Source of the DNA: Symsagittifera roscoffensis
Taxonomy: Eukaryota > Xenacoelomorpha > Acoela > Convolutidae
Length of the DNA stretch: 64,000 nucleotides
Assembly: GCF_963678635.1 (NCBI RefSeq)
Contig: NC_087064.1
Span: 61,931,548-61,995,547 of the forward strand
Reading direction: 5' to 3'
A program made the translations under genes and the position numbers. The notes under the pieces are model-generated. The model was not told the origin of the DNA. It searched no databases and saw only the letters and a list, made by a program, of their open reading frames with translations. The number at the start of each line of letters is the position of its first letter. Position 1 is the stretch's first letter. This document shows positions 8,222 to 18,674 of the stretch, piece by piece.

Positions 8222-11200
8222 TCATTTTTTTCTATTTTTTCTTTCTTTTTGTGGTGTATTTTGATCTAGCTTTTTTGTATTGTTTTTTGTTGTAGTTGAT
8301 TTTTTATTTTGGTTTTCGAGGTGAATGTCATGTTGTTCCTTTGTTTTATTTTCCGTATGTGGATAATTTTGAATAACTTTTAAACCTGTGAAAGAATATA
8401 ATTGAGTTAGTTCGCGTAGTGCGTACTCTTTTGGGTAATAAGGTAATAGGTTGTTTCGGTGTTGAACAATTTCTTTTTTGTCTGAGTCGGTAATTTTATA
8501 TGTGACATCAGTGGGTTTGGCAATTATTTGGTATGTTCCTTTACGAGGGGGTTGTAGTTTTTTAGAGATTCCTTTTTGAGTGTTAAAATTGGGTATTAAA
8601 ACAAATGTTCCAATTTTTAAATCGGAGGCTGGTGTAAAGCGTGAATTTATTTGTTCATTAATGTTTTGTCTTTGTAACAACTTTTTTGTTACTTTTTGGT
8701 AAATTTCATTGTGTTTTTTATCTCTATTTAAAATCCATTCGGTGTGTGTACCGGAGGCTAATTTAAGAACTTGTGGGTGATGAAAATGATCTTCATCGTG
8801 TGTATGTAAAGGTAAGTTGATTAAGGTAAGTGTATGTAAGTGGTAACAAATTGATTCTTTATTCGGTTGACAATAACTTTGTGCATTTTTATGAGAGTTT
8901 GCTGTAAACATAATCGGTTTGCGTGGCTTTTGATTAAAAACCATTTCATATGGTGACATTCCTAGAGTTGTCGTGATTTGTGAATTATATGCTAAGGGAA
9001 ATAGTTTTACATCTGCTGACCATTCGGTATATCTTGTGTCATTTCCATTGATGATACATCTAAGATATTCTTGTAGTGAACGGTTCATACCTTCGACTAA
9101 GCCGTTTGTCCAAGGTGCGTGAGATGTACGTGGTTTGTGTTTGATGTTATATAAGTGGCATAGTGTGATAATTTCATTATTTATGAATTCTGTACCGTTA
9201 TCTGTAACTAGAATTTCTGGTAGTCCGAATTTGGCTATCCAGTGTTCATATAGTGTTGTGTAAGCATAATAAGCGTTACAATGTGGTACTGGGTTAAGTG
9301 CTACATAATGTGTAAACGCGTCAACAATTACCATAATGTAGGAGTTTCCTTCGGATGAGGGTGAAATTGGTCCTTTTGTATCAAATGAATTACGGTGGTT
9401 AAAGTACAAACTTTGTCCTTTAAAATCTTGTTTTTGTGCTATTTGTTTTTGATTTGGATAAGGTTTATTTAGCTGACATACTATACAATCATTGCATAGT
9501 ACTTTTATCCAAATTGGTGCATTTGGAAAATAAAAGTTTTGTATGAAATTTGAATATGTTTTCTCTGATCCAGAGTGTCCTTTAATGTTTTGTGTATGCG
9601 AAATATTAAAAGCTATAAGAATCATACTTAGAGGGAGACAGGGAACTGTTGATTCATTTAATTTGTATTCTAGAAGGTCTGTGTTTTCGTTAATTGTTGT
9701 ATTATTGAATTTTCGAAAATATCGGAGGAGTGTTTTATTTCCTAAAATAGTTGTATCTGCCTTGACGGGTTTAGTTTTATATTTGTGCCATGATTTTAGT
9801 TGTCTAATTACTGGGTCAAGATTTTGATATTGTTTCAAAGTATTAATTGTAATTTTATCTGTTGGGGGGAGAAAAATGTTTTCTATTTCCAATTTAGATA
9901 AAGGAATTGTATCAAGTGGGTCATGGAGGTCAAATACTTGATTTATTGTGTATTTTAAATCGTTTGTTTGTGGTCCTGATAAATTTATTTTATCAGTTAG
10001 GTTTTCTCTTTCAATTAATGGAAAAAGGTCTTTTTTATGCGAGTGTTGTTTTACTCTTTTTTGTTGGGTGTTATTTTTTATCCATTGTGAGTATGGAATT
10101 GGTTTGAAAGTTGATGTTCCAAGTAGATCAACTTCGTAGTGATTATTTTGGCAATCTAAATAGAGTGGGAAGTGTTGTAGATTGTTTATCTGTGATTGTT
10201 CAACGTCAGTTTTTACTGCATATTTGCATTCTAGTCGGGGTGATGTTTCGTTTTCTGCAGTGTAGAATTTTATATTTTTAGGTATTTCAACTGTAGTTTT
10301 ACGTGTAAGTAATTCAGGTGGTGTATTTCGACTTAATGTGTCTGGTAATGCAAGATTTTTTCCTGCTGTCCAAACTATATGTAAGTTTGGGAATTTCATT
10401 AGAATTAGTTGAAATCTATAAACTCGGTGATTTGGATTAGATTTTTGTGTAAAGAGAAAAATGATTGGTTTGTGATCTGTGAAAAGAACTGTTGGATGTT
10501 TTGATCCAAGTATCAGAAATTCATATTCTGTTAGTGTATATATTATAGCTGTACACTCTCTCATTAGAGTTGAGAGTCGTAGCTCTGCTTGAGTGAATAA
10601 TCGAGAATTTGCTGATATAAGATTCATTTTGTTTGTGCCATTGTGTGATTGTAATAATGCTGCGCCGATGCCAAAATTCGAAGCATCGCACATTGCATAG
10701 AATGGTTGATTTGGATCTGGAATTGTATTCGAAATTTGTTCAGTTAGGAGTTTTTTAATTTCTTCAAATCGTGCTTGATGTTCTGTGTTCCATTCAAAAT
10801 TATTTTGTTGTCTAAGTATATTATAAAATGGTCTTAGGTATAATTGCATTTTATAGACATATTTACTTAAAAAATTTAACATTCCAAGGAATTCTTGGAT
10901 TTTCTTTTTGTTTGTTGGTGGTTGGAGTTTTTGAATAGCATCAATGCGTGATTTTAATGGGGTGATTGTTTTTCTTTCTATATTATGTCGTAAGAATTCT
11001 ACTCGTGTTAAAAAGAAGTGTGATTTATCGGGGGCGGCCTTCAGATTTTCGTTCTGAAGTATTTTGTGATAATGTTCTAAAACTTTAAACATTTCTTCTT
11101 TTGTCTGTGATTGCATAAAAACATCGTCTAGATAAGTGATTGCTTTTTTCTTGAGTATTAGTGGTCTAAAAATTTTGCTCATAAAAGCTGAAAATGCTGC

Positions 11201-14200
11201 TGGTCCTATGGATATTCCATAGAATAGGCGGTTGAATTTATATTGCTGGTTTCCAATAACAAATTGTGTTAAGCGTCGCGATTGTTCATCTAGTGGCATT
11301 TGATTATATGCACTATTCATATCTGCGGTTGTAAAGTATTTTCCGTTTATTTTTGTTAAAATAACTTGTATTGGTTCAATAGGCCAATTGCATTTTGATT
11401 CGTCTATTAGTGAATTAAGATATCTAGCGTCTAGAACTATTTTTAATGATTCTCCTTTTGCTAGGATGATAACAAGGTTGATAAATGTGTTACCTTTTGG
11501 TTGTTCTTCTTTGTTTACCGGTGAGATTATATTGTATTGTTCTAAAATATCGAGTAATCTGTTCACTTTATCGTGTAAATGAATTGGTACTTTACTTGCT
11601 CTTTGTTTTTTGAAAACTGCGTCAGGTTTTAATGGGAGATGTAGTGATGAACTGATTTTGCCAACATCAAATTTAGATGTTGCATAGACTGATGAATATT
11701 TTATTAGCTGGTTGGCTAATTTATCAAATTCGTCTTGTGTTATTTGTGAATGTTGAAAGTTAAACATTGTTAAAAACTTCTGTTGAGTCTCTGTGTAGTT
11801 ACTTATGTTGAATGTAGGTTTGAAATATGGAGTTTTTGTGAAATAATCTGTATTTCTTTTTTCATTACTTATTATATTATTTATGGATAATTCTTCATTA
11901 AGAATTGTAGATTGACAAATATCTAATAATTGGAGTATATTATTTACGCGGTATGCTTTTTCATGTATTGGTGATATCGTAGCGTTGGTTTCGCAATAGC
12001 CTAAAAGTCCTAAAGGTAACGTTACTTGATAGGGTGTATTGTTGTATACATGTAGAGAAATAATATCTGAATTCGAGTTTTTCAAATATTTTATGGATGA
12101 AATTGTGATTTTGAAAAACTTATGGATAGGTTTGAATTCAAAATCTGACATATAGAGTTGTTGTTTGTTTTGTTTCTTATCATATTGGTGAACTTGTTTT
12201 ATTGAAAAATTATATATGTTTCCTGATAGTGGTTTCAGGTGTTTTCTTTGTTGATTATATATCGGATAAAATTTTGAAAAGAATGGTGGTTGTTTATTTA
12301 ATCTTTGAAAAAATGTTAGGGATGTGTCTTTTGTTTTTGTGTATTTATCTTTGATTAGTATTTTACTATTCAAAATGTTGATTGTTGGTATATATTTAGA
12401 GATAAATGGTATTCCAATGATATTGTGTTTAATATCAGTGATATGGAATATTTGTTTAAATGGTTTATTTAAAATTTTATTTTGTTCTATTGTTCTTGTG
12501 GGGAGAAGAAATAGTTGAATTTTTCCATAGTTTACTAATGTTGATCCTTGTGCTGTTGCTAGTTTACTGGATGTTTCAAGGGGCGTTAGCTTTGGGTGTA
12601 GTGATTTTATCTCATTCCATGTGGGAATGTTTATTATGTTTGATTCTGCTCCTGAATCAATTAAAAAATCAATTTCAAGATCTGGTGGTTGAAATTCTTT
12701 GCTTCTTGGACTTTCTAAAAGAAATGGTATTGTCCAAATTTTTTCTTTGGAATGTTCTTTTTGTATATTTTGATAGATGTGATTTGTATTCAAGCATTTT
12801 GTTTTATTATTTTCATTGGATTGATTTGTAGTGTTGATTTCGTTAGTTTCTCGTGTTGTTTGTGTGGAATGGATGGGTTCAATATAATAATTGTGAAGGA
12901 GTTCTAATTGATTTTCGTATATATGTAATGAAAAAGGTTGTTCATATATAATAGGTTCGTAGTCATTCTCGATTGCTATCATATTTATGGAGGTAGTGTT
13001 TTCTGTATCACTTTCTGAATCTGATGATTCACAGTTTATTTGATTTAGTTGTAGTTCGTTATTTCCTGTGTCATCAATACCTGGGGGGTCTGATGTCGTT
13101 TCTGGGTTTGATTGTACTTGATTAATATTTCTTTGATGTTTAGGTGTACTACTTCTGTGGCGATTGTTAGAATTATTATAATGGTTATTATTCCTGTGTG
13201 GTGATTGGGAATAATTTCTATAACGATTATTATAACTTGAATGTCGATTTTGTGAATTATTTCGTGATCTGTTTTGATAATTATTGTTTGGTCTGTTATA
13301 GTTTGATCTATTATATGAGTTATTCCTTGATCGATTGTTCGGGTAACTCTGGTTTCGGTTGTTTGAATAACTTCTATTCCGATTATTGGAGTAGTTTCTA
13401 TTTCTATTGTATGATGAGTTTCGTGATTGATTGTTTGGATAGTAATTATTTCTTGATTGGGAATTAGATCTAGAAACAAATTGTGTTGTATTTGAATTTG
13501 ATCTGGAGTAGTTATTTCGACTATTTGGTCTAGTGTAATGATTTTGTGATGAATTTTGTGTATTTCTTCGTTCTGGTGATCTTCCTCTATAACTTGAGTT
13601 ATATAGTGATTGATTTCTCGTGTAGTTGGTATTGTTCGGTAGTGGTTTTCCTGAACTGTTGTTGCTATATACATTTTTGTTCGGTAGATTTTGATCTTTT
13701 TTCATGTACTGATAGAATGATTTATTTGGTTCCTTATATTTTTGAGGTTTGTTTTGATTGTCCTGTTGTTTTTGTCTACATTCAGAAATACTATGTCCGT
13801 ATCGTCGGCAATAATTACACCATTTTTTGAAAGATGGTTTGCCTTTAAAATTTGGGTGTTTTTCATAAATATTGAGTATTTCAGTGATTTTTTCAACGAG
13901 GTCTGTGTCTGAATCCTGTATATTATTGATATTTGTGGTATTTGTTTCAATTCGGTTAACATATTGTAATTTCAGATTTTCTGTTTCTTCAAGTTTCATT
14001 GTGATTTCTGCTTGCTCTAGCTTGTCTACTAGTTTTCGAAAATCTAAATCGGGCTCTCGAATTGAGGAGGGATGGGATGCTCTCTTTTTTATTGCTATTT
14101 TCCTTAATTGAGGTGTTAAGGTCATCATTAAGATTTCTGTCATTTTTGTGTTTTTGTAGTCGTGCGTATTTAGTGAGTATGCTTTTCGAACTAGTGTTTC

Positions 14201-16351
14201 GATACGTACTGCTAATTGTTTGATGGTTTCATTTGGTAATCTGCGAATTTCATTACATAAAACTCTTTGTTGTTGTTTGTTTCTTTCGGAGTCAAACATT
14301 TTTGAAAATTCTTGTGTAAATCTCTTCCAATTTGATTTTATTTCTATAGGCAATACTGAAAACCATTTTTGGGCTGCGCCGTCTAAGGTTGTCTGTATCA
14401 ACGCTGTGCGTCGATGTATCCAATTTTGATGTAGTGGCGTATTAATTGGTTCAGGTCCTATATTTAAAATTAAATTTGCTGTTACTGCATTTAAATAATC
14501 TTCTACAGAATATTCAGGGTCTGTTCCTGTGAATACCATTATTGGTTTGTTTGATGTTATTGATGATCCACCCATAAGGTATGGATTCATTGTCATTTGT
14601 AATAATTCTGCTGCATTTGGCATTTGTGAAAAATTAGAAAGTTGATTTTTTGTTATTTCGTGTTGTTGAAGATAATATGGAAGTGGTATTTCATTTTGCA
14701 TTTGTGTTGGTTGATATGAGTGTGTAATCATTGGGTTTTGTGGCTGAATTGGTGGAAAAGATTGTGTATTAATTGGGTTTTGCATTTGTATTGGTTGTTG
14801 ATTTTGTGTATCTATCTGGTGTGGAGAAAAATTTCTATGATGTGTATATGGTTTCTGCATTCCTTGTCCGTGATATTCTTGGGTATATGGTGCAAATATA
14901 TCTGGTTGTAAATGATCATCATCAGAGGATAGGTAATCCGTTTGATGAGGTGTTTGTTTTTTATTTTTATTCTGTTGAAAGAATGGGTAATTTTCACTAT
15001 AATCCTGTGGAGGATGTGGATTAGCCTGAAAATTTACTGAATTGGTTGTTGCCATTGGATTATTCCAATATCGAGATCTGATTTGGTTATTATTATTATT
15101 TCGTGGAGGATAGTTTGTTTTTGATGAATGTGTATAATTATAATTATGTTCCGCAAAATTGTTTCTTGTGAATGTTCTGCGTGTTTTCAACGGTATTGTC
15201 ATGGGTCTATATGTTTGGTAATCCATTTGTGAATATTTTGGAGCAACCGAAGGTTTAACAGTTGATTGTAAGGTTACCTGTGCTAGTGAAGTGTTTGTGT
15301 TTCTTGGTGTTGTTAAATTTGGACGTATTGGTGAAATACTTTGTTGTGTAGTTGTTGTTGTTTGGACAATTTCTTCATTTATGAAGTGTGATGGTGTCTG
15401 AATATCTTGTTGAGTGAGGTTTCTAGTTCCATTAAGGTTTTCATTGTGTATGACAGTCGAATTTAAACTGTTATTTTGAGTATCAGGTAAAAATGTATTG
15501 TAGTTTAATGGTGTTGCGTCAATGGTTAATGGTACTACTCTTACATAATCTCTGGTATAAGATATTGTACTTATTGCTTGACTTGCAATTGATTGTGGGA
15601 TATTTATAAATGCATAATGAGACCATTTGGGGTCCCAAACGTAGTCTGACTGTTCTGTGATGGCGGTATCATCGTTTGAATTTTGAGGTCTAAAATTTTT
15701 TCTTGCTAGTGAAATTAAATCTATATTATGTGTGAAATAATCTATTATAAACCATGCCAAAATTTTTTGTAAGTCATGTTTTGTATGTTGTGAAACATCA
15801 TCTTTGGTGAAATTTTCTTTAATTATATGTAGAAAAGTTGAAAATAGTGTGATTTCATGTCGTACCTTTATATGTTTGGATGTCTCTGTCGGTGAGACAT
15901 TTGGGATTGGAATTTCGTTCTCTAATATTGAGATATAACTATATATTATGGCAAAAACTTCATTAGTGAATATGGAGTTTGCTCTTTGTGAGTTATGATA
16001 TTGTATGCTTTTTATGTATTCTGAGAATACTTTTGAAAATTCTAAATCAAGGTCGTCTGTTTGAATTACATATTTGCGGTGATTCGGGTTTGGTGAGGTT
16101 AATTCTATGGTGTAGATTCCGTAGTGTTGTGTCAAATTACATATATCTTTCAGATAGTGATCAATAATTTGTCTTTTGATTTTTACATCGGGGAACTCTG
16201 CTGTACATGGGCTGATTCCGGGTTCAAATAAATTTAGTAGTAAATTCTTGCAAAGTATATGCTGTCCTCTATCAGTGGGTGCATCTACGAGGAAGGGGAA
16301 GATATCGTCATCATCTGGACTATCTTCACTTGGAGTGTGTGTTTGGCTCAT
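8222..16351 (-). CDS. Gag-Pol polyprotein, Ty3/gypsy type, 2709 aa in one frame
   Basis: Makes the structural proteins and enzymes for copying the element. It begins at an ATG and has no interruption. Visible parts in order: unknown N-terminus; Q/N/P-rich spacer (about 290-590); Gag capsid-like domain (about 597-790) around FSVLPIEIKSNWKRFTQEF; zinc knuckle CNYCRRYGHSISEC (845-858); a very long R/N/S/Y repeat tract (about 930-1070); aspartic protease with DSG at 1232-1234; reverse transcriptase with motif A Asp1677 and YLDD 1740-1743; RNase H with DAS at 1889; integrase zinc site H2252, H2259, C2289, C2292; integrase core D2344, D2384, E2420 (35 residues between the last two); C-terminal module ending in HRNNLLPYYPKE. 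All key residues are present, so the enzyme set may be functional. No stop or shift separates gag from pol. Confidence 0.93.
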   Translation of the reverse strand: MSQTHTPSEDSPDDDDIFPFLVDAPTDRGQHILCKNLLLNLFEPGISPCTAEFPDVKIKRQIIDHYLKDICNLTQHYGIYTIELTSPNPNHRKYVIQTDDLDLEFSKVFSEYIKSIQYHNSQRANSIFTNEVFAIIYSYISILENEIPIPNVSPTETSKHIKVRHEITLFSTFLHIIKENFTKDDVSQHTKHDLQKILAWFIIDYFTHNIDLISLARKNFRPQNSNDDTAITEQSDYVWDPKWSHYAFINIPQSIASQAISTISYTRDYVRVVPLTIDATPLNYNTFLPDTQNNSLNSTVIHNENLNGTRNLTQQDIQTPSHFINEEIVQTTTTTQQSISPIRPNLTTPRNTNTSLAQVTLQSTVKPSVAPKYSQMDYQTYRPMTIPLKTRRTFTRNNFAEHNYNYTHSSKTNYPPRNNNNNQIRSRYWNNPMATTNSVNFQANPHPPQDYSENYPFFQQNKNKKQTPHQTDYLSSDDDHLQPDIFAPYTQEYHGQGMQKPYTHHRNFSPHQIDTQNQQPIQMQNPINTQSFPPIQPQNPMITHSYQPTQMQNEIPLPYYLQQHEITKNQLSNFSQMPNAAELLQMTMNPYLMGGSSITSNKPIMVFTGTDPEYSVEDYLNAVTANLILNIGPEPINTPLHQNWIHRRTALIQTTLDGAAQKWFSVLPIEIKSNWKRFTQEFSKMFDSERNKQQQRVLCNEIRRLPNETIKQLAVRIETLVRKAYSLNTHDYKNTKMTEILMMTLTPQLRKIAIKKRASHPSSIREPDLDFRKLVDKLEQAEITMKLEETENLKLQYVNRIETNTTNINNIQDSDTDLVEKITEILNIYEKHPNFKGKPSFKKWCNYCRRYGHSISECRQKQQDNQNKPQKYKEPNKSFYQYMKKDQNLPNKNVYSNNSSGKPLPNNTNYTRNQSLYNSSYRGRSPERRNTQNSSQNHYTRPNSRNNYSRSNSNTTQFVSRSNSQSRNNYYPNNQSRNSSYNRNRNYSNNRNRSYSNNRNQSYPNNRSRNNSYNRSNYNRPNNNYQNRSRNNSQNRHSSYNNRYRNYSQSPHRNNNHYNNSNNRHRSSTPKHQRNINQVQSNPETTSDPPGIDDTGNNELQLNQINCESSDSESDTENTTSINMIAIENDYEPIIYEQPFSLHIYENQLELLHNYYIEPIHSTQTTRETNEINTTNQSNENNKTKCLNTNHIYQNIQKEHSKEKIWTIPFLLESPRSKEFQPPDLEIDFLIDSGAESNIINIPTWNEIKSLHPKLTPLETSSKLATAQGSTLVNYGKIQLFLLPTRTIEQNKILNKPFKQIFHITDIKHNIIGIPFISKYIPTINILNSKILIKDKYTKTKDTSLTFFQRLNKQPPFFSKFYPIYNQQRKHLKPLSGNIYNFSIKQVHQYDKKQNKQQLYMSDFEFKPIHKFFKITISSIKYLKNSNSDIISLHVYNNTPYQVTLPLGLLGYCETNATISPIHEKAYRVNNILQLLDICQSTILNEELSINNIISNEKRNTDYFTKTPYFKPTFNISNYTETQQKFLTMFNFQHSQITQDEFDKLANQLIKYSSVYATSKFDVGKISSSLHLPLKPDAVFKKQRASKVPIHLHDKVNRLLDILEQYNIISPVNKEEQPKGNTFINLVIILAKGESLKIVLDARYLNSLIDESKCNWPIEPIQVILTKINGKYFTTADMNSAYNQMPLDEQSRRLTQFVIGNQQYKFNRLFYGISIGPAAFSAFMSKIFRPLILKKKAITYLDDVFMQSQTKEEMFKVLEHYHKILQNENLKAAPDKSHFFLTRVEFLRHNIERKTITPLKSRIDAIQKLQPPTNKKKIQEFLGMLNFLSKYVYKMQLYLRPFYNILRQQNNFEWNTEHQARFEEIKKLLTEQISNTIPDPNQPFYAMCDASNFGIGAALLQSHNGTNKMNLISANSRLFTQAELRLSTLMRECTAIIYTLTEYEFLILGSKHPTVLFTDHKPIIFLFTQKSNPNHRVYRFQLILMKFPNLHIVWTAGKNLALPDTLSRNTPPELLTRKTTVEIPKNIKFYTAENETSPRLECKYAVKTDVEQSQINNLQHFPLYLDCQNNHYEVDLLGTSTFKPIPYSQWIKNNTQQKRVKQHSHKKDLFPLIERENLTDKINLSGPQTNDLKYTINQVFDLHDPLDTIPLSKLEIENIFLPPTDKITINTLKQYQNLDPVIRQLKSWHKYKTKPVKADTTILGNKTLLRYFRKFNNTTINENTDLLEYKLNESTVPCLPLSMILIAFNISHTQNIKGHSGSEKTYSNFIQNFYFPNAPIWIKVLCNDCIVCQLNKPYPNQKQIAQKQDFKGQSLYFNHRNSFDTKGPISPSSEGNSYIMVIVDAFTHYVALNPVPHCNAYYAYTTLYEHWIAKFGLPEILVTDNGTEFINNEIITLCHLYNIKHKPRTSHAPWTNGLVEGMNRSLQEYLRCIINGNDTRYTEWSADVKLFPLAYNSQITTTLGMSPYEMVFNQKPRKPIMFTANSHKNAQSYCQPNKESICYHLHTLTLINLPLHTHDEDHFHHPQVLKLASGTHTEWILNRDKKHNEIYQKVTKKLLQRQNINEQINSRFTPASDLKIGTFVLIPNFNTQKGISKKLQPPRKGTYQIIAKPTDVTYKITDSDKKEIVQHRNNLLPYYPKEYALRELTQLYSFTGLKVIQNYPHTENKTKEQHDIHLENQNKKSTTTKNNTKKLDQNTPQKERKNRKK

Positions 16352-16447
16352 TTTTCCGTTTAATGACTGTTAATAGGTAATTATCGATGTGTCTAATTGG
16401 TTGATTCCAGTTGTATAAATGTACTGGTTTGTCTTTATATTGCTTTT

Positions 16448-16792
16448 TTATTCGTCTTTTTCCTCTTTTTGATGAATTTGATGTTGTTTCTGAGTCAGAA
16501 AAATATAATTGATCGTGTATGGGGCAATTTTTATCTTAGATTCTTTTAATTTATAGAGTTCGTCTAAATTGTTGACTTCTGATTCTGAGAATGCGTTTCT
16601 ATTTTTGGAAAATCTTTTTCGTGTTATTTGTCTTTGTTTAGTTATTATTTTTCTTTTTAGTGTTTGTCGTTTTGTTCTAATATATCCAACTGTTTGTGTG
16701 TGAGGTGTGATTACAAGGTCGTATTTTTTGTTATCTATTTCACAGTTGTGCAAAACGATTGTTTGTTTGTTTCCTAGATTTTTAAATGACAT
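16448..16792 (-). CDS. Small basic ORF upstream of gag-pol (114 aa)
   Basis: An ATG frame of 114 codons ending about 96 bases before the gag-pol start. The middle is strongly basic (KRQTLKRKIITKQRQITRKR), with a hydrophilic, Lys/Gln/Glu-rich end. It could be a nucleic-acid-binding leader protein or an upstream ORF that limits gag-pol translation. No family recognised. It is short enough that chance cannot be excluded, but it fits the coding direction of the element. Confidence 0.4.
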   Translation of the reverse strand: MSFKNLGNKQTIVLHNCEIDNKKYDLVITPHTQTVGYIRTKRQTLKRKIITKQRQITRKRFSKNRNAFSESEVNNLDELYKLKESKIKIAPYTINYIFLTQKQHQIHQKEEKDE

Positions 16793-18465
16793 AAGGTTTA
16801 GGATGACGGATGCAAAAAGTTGTTAGATGAATTCTATTTTCTTAAATTGTTAGTCCTTACGATTTTTTGGTTAGCTTAACCTGGGTCTATTTGTTCAGGG
16901 TTGGAGAGAAAAGTAATTCGATTCCGAAGAATGATTTTTACTTTCTCGTGGCTAGTATAAGCTAAGGTGTTAACTTACTTAATCTTACTTAGGGGTAGTG
17001 ATTGTGTTCAAGAGTTGGAGAATAGTAAATCGATCCACAAGGTTCAGGTATAATTAGAACGCGAGTAGTTCGTTAGATACTATTTTAAACTTACTAAGTC
17101 TATGATATATCCTGGTTCTTGATAAGAGGAGGGTTCAAGTGAAGGATGAATAACCGAAGTTCTTCACTGTTTATCCTAATTTGAATGGTTAGTTTTGTTG
17201 AAAAATTTCTATTAGTCTTGGGTTTTGCGAAAGGGTTGGATAGTGAATCGACGTTTGAGGTCGTTAGACACTAACTAAGTGGGTGGGGGAGAACAAAATT
17301 GTTCTTTTTGATCCAAGGAGAGGCCTTGATGATCAAGTTTTAAAATTTAATTAAATAGAAAATGAATTAAGATCCAAGGATAAGCCTTGATGATCTGATT
17401 TTAAAATTAAGTGAATTTAAGTTTAAAATGGTTTAAATTTGTTTAAGAAAAGATTTAGTGTTTTAATGATATTAGTGAGCTTATGATTGCTGTTATGTTT
17501 TAGGTGATGAAGCTGAGACAACTGATGATTTTATGATTACTAACAGTTTATTGTCATGCTACTAATTTTTATTTTGATTTTCAATAAATATTTTCCAAAC
17601 ATGTTTTATATAATACTGCAGAATTTTAGGAAAACGATCTGAGATATTTTTATCAATCGTTATTGTATATTAATATTTTGTTTAGCGCCTGAAATGAGCA
17701 TGAAGATTGACTTCAAGATTTAAGTTTGCAAATGAAAATCTAAATTCATTGCTAATAAAATTCTAAATATAAAAGTTTGTGTTGGCTTTTGCCGTACTAT
17801 CATATAACTATTTGGTAAGTTTCTATTCTGTCGTATATCGTCTCCGGTTCGAGGTCTTCTTCCAATTCCCGGTAGTTCTCCTATCGTTCGGAATATTGGC
17901 TTTGATCTATTGAGTCGTAGAGACATTTCGATTAAATTATCGTCGTATAACATTTTAAAAATGTTTTGTCTAAATTCTACTCTATTTTTGTTAATTCTAA
18001 GCTATTAAGGTCTTGTTCGAGACTTATGGTCGCACCAGATGAGTTATAACCGAGGTGGTTAACTCATAGAGTAATTTCGGATAGGGTACACCGTCTGCTC
18101 GTCACGCTATCTTATTTTCGGCCGGATAGATTCGTGCAACTTCTTAGTCTAATACCGATCCTAATCTTACTCTTATACTATCTAGTCTCAGGGTGTTTAA
18201 CTAGTCTCTGCTAGGCTCAATAGATCTAGGGTATACTGGTTTTTTGCGGTTGCTGAAGTCTTCTTGGAGAGTCAACTAATTTCTAAGTTAAATTCAAATC
18301 TCTCTAGTGCTGAAATTACAAGTAATTCCAGCACTTACAAATAAGTGGGTTGTTAGTTAGATGGATCATGATTGGTTAATATTAAATACTTTACAGTGGT
18401 AAAATATCTAACTTATCCAATCATAAAATGTAGTTTAGATCAGGTTCCACTGTAGTAGTAGTGAA
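16793..18465. other. Leader and probable 5' LTR zone of the giant element
   Basis: No credible gene. The strand skew of the element fades between about 17.5 and 17.8 kb, so the element edge or an LTR boundary probably lies here. Two near-identical words recur: GATCCAAGGAGAGGCCTTGA near 17,310 and GATCCAAGGATAAGCCTTGA near 17,371, a direct repeat of about 60 bp. I searched by eye for a shared stretch with 1-1,500 and found none; no tRNA primer-binding site could be fixed. Confidence 0.35.
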
Positions 18466-18674
18466 GTGTCTACCAAATATAATAAGGTCAGAAGGTTGAA
18501 TCTATTTTATCGACATGATCATTCATTCTCTGAGAATCAGACTCCTGCCATTCGTGTATATGTTAACGTCAGCTTAGGTGGAGTTAAAGCTAGCACTCTT
18601 TGTCGACTATTGAAGCGAAAGTTTTGTCGACCATATACATATATTAAAATTTTGAGAATTTTTACTCAACTTCC

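Larger units (their letters stand above)
1..17500 (-). mobile_element. Giant Ty3/gypsy-type retrovirus-like element with envelope and accessory ORFs
   Basis: All substantial coding between 1,522 and 16,792 lies on the - strand and forms one retroelement: small basic ORF, gag-pol, two membrane ORFs, an ATG-less frame, a glycoprotein and two unknown ORFs. Pol order is protease, reverse transcriptase, RNase H, integrase, which is Ty3/gypsy and retrovirus order. The whole tract shares a strong strand skew: the + strand is G-rich and C-poor (for example 21 G against 5 C in the 60 bases from 3,061), so the coding strand is G-poor. The skew fades by about 17.7 kb. Both outer limits are approximate, and the left part may run beyond the window. 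I could not match an LTR pair by eye. Confidence 0.85.

Noticed and set aside
13045-13674. 209-codon - strand ORF inside gag-pol in another frame, I/T/H/E-rich
   Set aside because: It is the alternative reading of the repetitive RNNSYNR codons of gag-pol; no start context or known motif.
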